64,000 nucleotides of DNA from Pediococcus inopinatus (GTDB taxonomy: Bacteria; Bacillota; Bacilli; Lactobacillales; Lactobacillaceae): the NCBI RefSeq assembly GCF_002982135.1, contig NZ_CP019981.1, forward strand, positions 372,001 to 436,000, in the 5' to 3' direction. A program made the translations under genes and the position numbers. The notes under the pieces were generated by a model. That model made no database searches and was not told where the DNA came from. It saw only the letters and a list, made by a program, of their open reading frames with translations. This document shows, one piece after another, positions 62,296-64,000 of this stretch; within the stretch, counting starts at the first letter, position 1, and every line of letters begins with the position of its first letter.

Positions 62296-62937
62296 ATGGC
62301 AAAAATTATGATTATTGGTGCTTATGGTAAAATGGCGCAGTTACTGACAGAAAAGCTTTTAAATGAGACAAATGATGAACTAATTTTATTTTTACGAAAT
62401 GCACAGCGGTTAAATAAATATGCAGACAATCCACGTGTTGAATTGGTGGATGGCGATGTATTAGATACCGATCAATTAGCTGATGCGATGCAAGAGGCTG
62501 AGATTATTTACTCAAACCTGGGCGGAGTTGATTTGGCTGATCAGATTCAAAGCGTGCTTAACGCTATGAAACTAGCGCAAAAAGAACGTTTTGTTTATAT
62601 TAGCTCGCTGGGTGCTCATCATGAAGTGCCAGGAAAATATGGCGAATGGAATGAACAAGCCATTGGGGCGTATTTACCCGGTTTTCGAAAAGCGGCGCAG
62701 TTAGTGAGTGAGTCAGGCCTTAAATATACTGAAATTCGGCCTGCTTGGTTGACGGATAAAGACGAAGTAGCTTATGAAACAACTCAAGTGGATGAGCCTT
62801 TTAAAGGGACGGAAGTTTCACGAAAAAGTGTGGCTGATTTTGCCTTTCAAGTAGTTACCCAACCACAAACACATGTTAATGAAAGTGTCGGCTTAAATAA
62901 ACCTGATACGGATGGGGATAAACCTAGTTGGATCTGA
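62296..62937 (+). CDS. NAD(P)-binding Rossmann-fold protein (NmrA/atypical SDR)
   Basis: The 213-residue protein has an N-terminal IMIIGAYGKMAQLLTEKLL nucleotide-binding motif, FVYISSLGAHHEVPGKYG and YTEIRPAWLTDKDE, as in atypical short-chain reductases. AACGGAGG precedes ATG 62296. Co-transcribed with the aldo/keto reductase under a MerR-type promoter, suggesting a response to reactive aldehydes or electrophiles. Confidence 0.88.
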   Translation: MAKIMIIGAYGKMAQLLTEKLLNETNDELILFLRNAQRLNKYADNPRVELVDGDVLDTDQLADAMQEAEIIYSNLGGVDLADQIQSVLNAMKLAQKERFVYISSLGAHHEVPGKYGEWNEQAIGAYLPGFRKAAQLVSESGLKYTEIRPAWLTDKDEVAYETTQVDEPFKGTEVSRKSVADFAFQVVTQPQTHVNESVGLNKPDTDGDKPSWI

Positions 62938-62959
62938 AATTTAGATAGGAGATTTTAAA

Positions 62960-63982
62960 ATGCCAAATAAAGATATGCAATATACTAAATTAGGAAATAC
63001 GGATATTGAGGTGTCTAAGATTTGTATTGGCGCGATGAGCTTCGGCAAACCGGGCACGATGCACGACTGGTCACTCGATTATGAGGACAGTGAAAAGGTC
63101 ATTAAACATGCTTTGAGTCTGGGGATTAACTTTTTTGATACTGCTAATACTTATTCAAAAGGGACAAGTGAAGAATACTTAGGCCGCGCTTTAAAGTCTG
63201 ATAACGTGCCCCGCGACCAAGTTGTTTTAGCGTCCAAGGTCTATTTTAATCCGGGTCGGCTTTCTAAAGAGGCCATTAATCGTGAAATTGAGGGTTCTTT
63301 AAAACGGCTGGGCACAGATTATCTAGATTTATACATTATTCATCGTTTTGACTATGACACACCAATCGAAGAAACAATGTCGGCTCTAAATGAGTTGGTT
63401 AAATCCGGTAAAGTGCGGGCAATTGGAGCTTCAGCAATGTATGGATATCAATTTCATAATATGCAACAGGTTGCTAAAGACCATGGTTGGGCACAATTTC
63501 AAACCATGGAAAATCACTACAATCTTTTGTATCGTGAAGATGAACGGGAATTAATTCCAATTTGCAAACAAATGGGCGTTTCATTAATGCCGTACAGTCC
63601 ATTGGCAGCCGGACATTTGAGTCATCGACAGTGGCAAGTAAATACATTACGTAGTCAAACTGATCGCGTAGCCATGGGCAAATATGACCGAGCTGAATCA
63701 GAAGATTTGGGAATTGTTGAGCGAGTTGATGAACTAGCTAAGAAGTATAATGTTTCAATGAGCCAAATCGCTCTAGCCTGGCAGTGGGCAAAAGGTGTCA
63801 TGGCACCAATCGTGGGTTCAACCAAGGTTAGTCATTTGGATGAGGCTGTTGAAGCGTTGAGTGTGAAACTCACAGATGAAGATGTGCATTACCTGGAAGA
63901 ATTGTATGTGCCACATGAAATTGTGGGGGCGATTAGTCATAACCCAGCTCAGGGAACAGTATTAATTGATGAGAAGAAATAA
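62960..63982 (+). CDS. Aldo/keto reductase, stress-regulated
   Basis: The 340-residue protein has AKR residues: NFFDTANTYSKGTSEEYLG, VLASKVYF, LYIIHRFDYDTP and the NADPH site MAPIVGSTKVSHLDEAVEAL. It is 22 bases after the NAD(P)-binding gene and likely shares its MerR-type promoter. Probably detoxifies aldehydes or ketones. Confidence 0.93.
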   Translation: MPNKDMQYTKLGNTDIEVSKICIGAMSFGKPGTMHDWSLDYEDSEKVIKHALSLGINFFDTANTYSKGTSEEYLGRALKSDNVPRDQVVLASKVYFNPGRLSKEAINREIEGSLKRLGTDYLDLYIIHRFDYDTPIEETMSALNELVKSGKVRAIGASAMYGYQFHNMQQVAKDHGWAQFQTMENHYNLLYREDERELIPICKQMGVSLMPYSPLAAGHLSHRQWQVNTLRSQTDRVAMGKYDRAESEDLGIVERVDELAKKYNVSMSQIALAWQWAKGVMAPIVGSTKVSHLDEAVEALSVKLTDEDVHYLEELYVPHEIVGAISHNPAQGTVLIDEKK

Positions 63983-64000
63983 AGTAAAGATTAATCTTAA

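Noticed and set aside
1..64000. tRNA, rRNA and CRISPR arrays
   Set aside because: None was recognised on either strand by reading; no regularly spaced repeats or cloverleaf-like segments were seen.

Overview
The window comes from a low-GC Gram-positive bacterium, most likely a member of the Lactobacillaceae. The evidence is the A+T-rich composition, frequent TTG/GTG starts behind strong AGGAGG-type ribosome binding sites, a fused GshF glutathione synthetase, CopY/cop-box copper control, an LPQTG-anchored thioester surface protein, and IS30/IS256/IS3/ISL3 elements of the kinds common in lactobacilli. This is read from sequence alone; the species is not resolved.

Layout. (1) 1-4.6 kb, plus strand: an arsenic locus (arsB, a small gene with two in-frame stops, arsD, a CoA-disulfide-reductase-like flavoprotein), then a cadmium module (ArsR-family regulator with a clear operator, cadD). 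(2) 5.2-6.0 kb, minus strand: two small regulators resembling Orf8 and Orf7 of Tn916. (3) 6.3-7.6 kb: an IS256-family element with a 9-bp target duplication. (4) 7.7-25.7 kb, plus strand: a copper island with copY1, a variant HMA chaperone, copB (split by an IS30-family element), a multicopper oxidase, a two-component system, lgt, an Spx-like protein, copY2 (followed by an IS3-family element), two cupredoxins, copA, a 33-residue membrane peptide, lemA, a TPM-domain protein and gshF. (5) 25.8-30.1 kb: a mercury unit (merR, frameshifted merA, ISL3-family transposase) that lies inside a broken NusG-domain-II gene. (6) 30.1-31.9 kb, minus strand: NlpC/P60 wall hydrolase, cupin and DUF2933-like genes. 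(7) 32.2-54.3 kb, minus strand: a Tn916-type conjugation module (TcpC, CwlT-like lysin, Orf15-type membrane protein, VirB4-type ATPase, TcpE, ArdA, TcpD, MobT/Orf20 relaxase, oriT candidate, TcpA coupling ATPase, two DUF961 proteins, SpoVG-like protein) ending in a 1,300-residue LPXTG adhesin. (8) 54.6-64 kb: ordinary chromosome-like genes (SMR efflux pump, two aldo/keto reductases, GyrI-like protein, glycosyltransferase, DUF2975 with its HTH regulator, DUF421, cfa, FAD-linked oxidase, NAD(P)-binding protein).

How it fits together. The order of conjugation genes on the minus strand matches the Tn916 order. Between the Orf13 homologue (tcpC) and the Orf7/Orf8 homologues, where Tn916 carries tet(M), this element carries about 26 kb of copper and mercury genes. 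No integrase or excisionase is visible; they would be expected to the left of the window or may be lost. Between the relaxase and coupling-protein genes, beside the oriT candidate and facing the other way, sits a complete two-gene SIR2-HerA system, a known NAD-depleting antiphage type. It is the clearest defence cargo here.

Decay is widespread. copB is split by an IS, copY2 is cut off from copA by an IS, and merA, a DNA methyltransferase gene, an AbiEi-like gene, a DUF421 gene and probably the NusG-II gene carry single-base frameshifts. Several of these lie in homopolymer runs, so assembly error is a real alternative to mutation.
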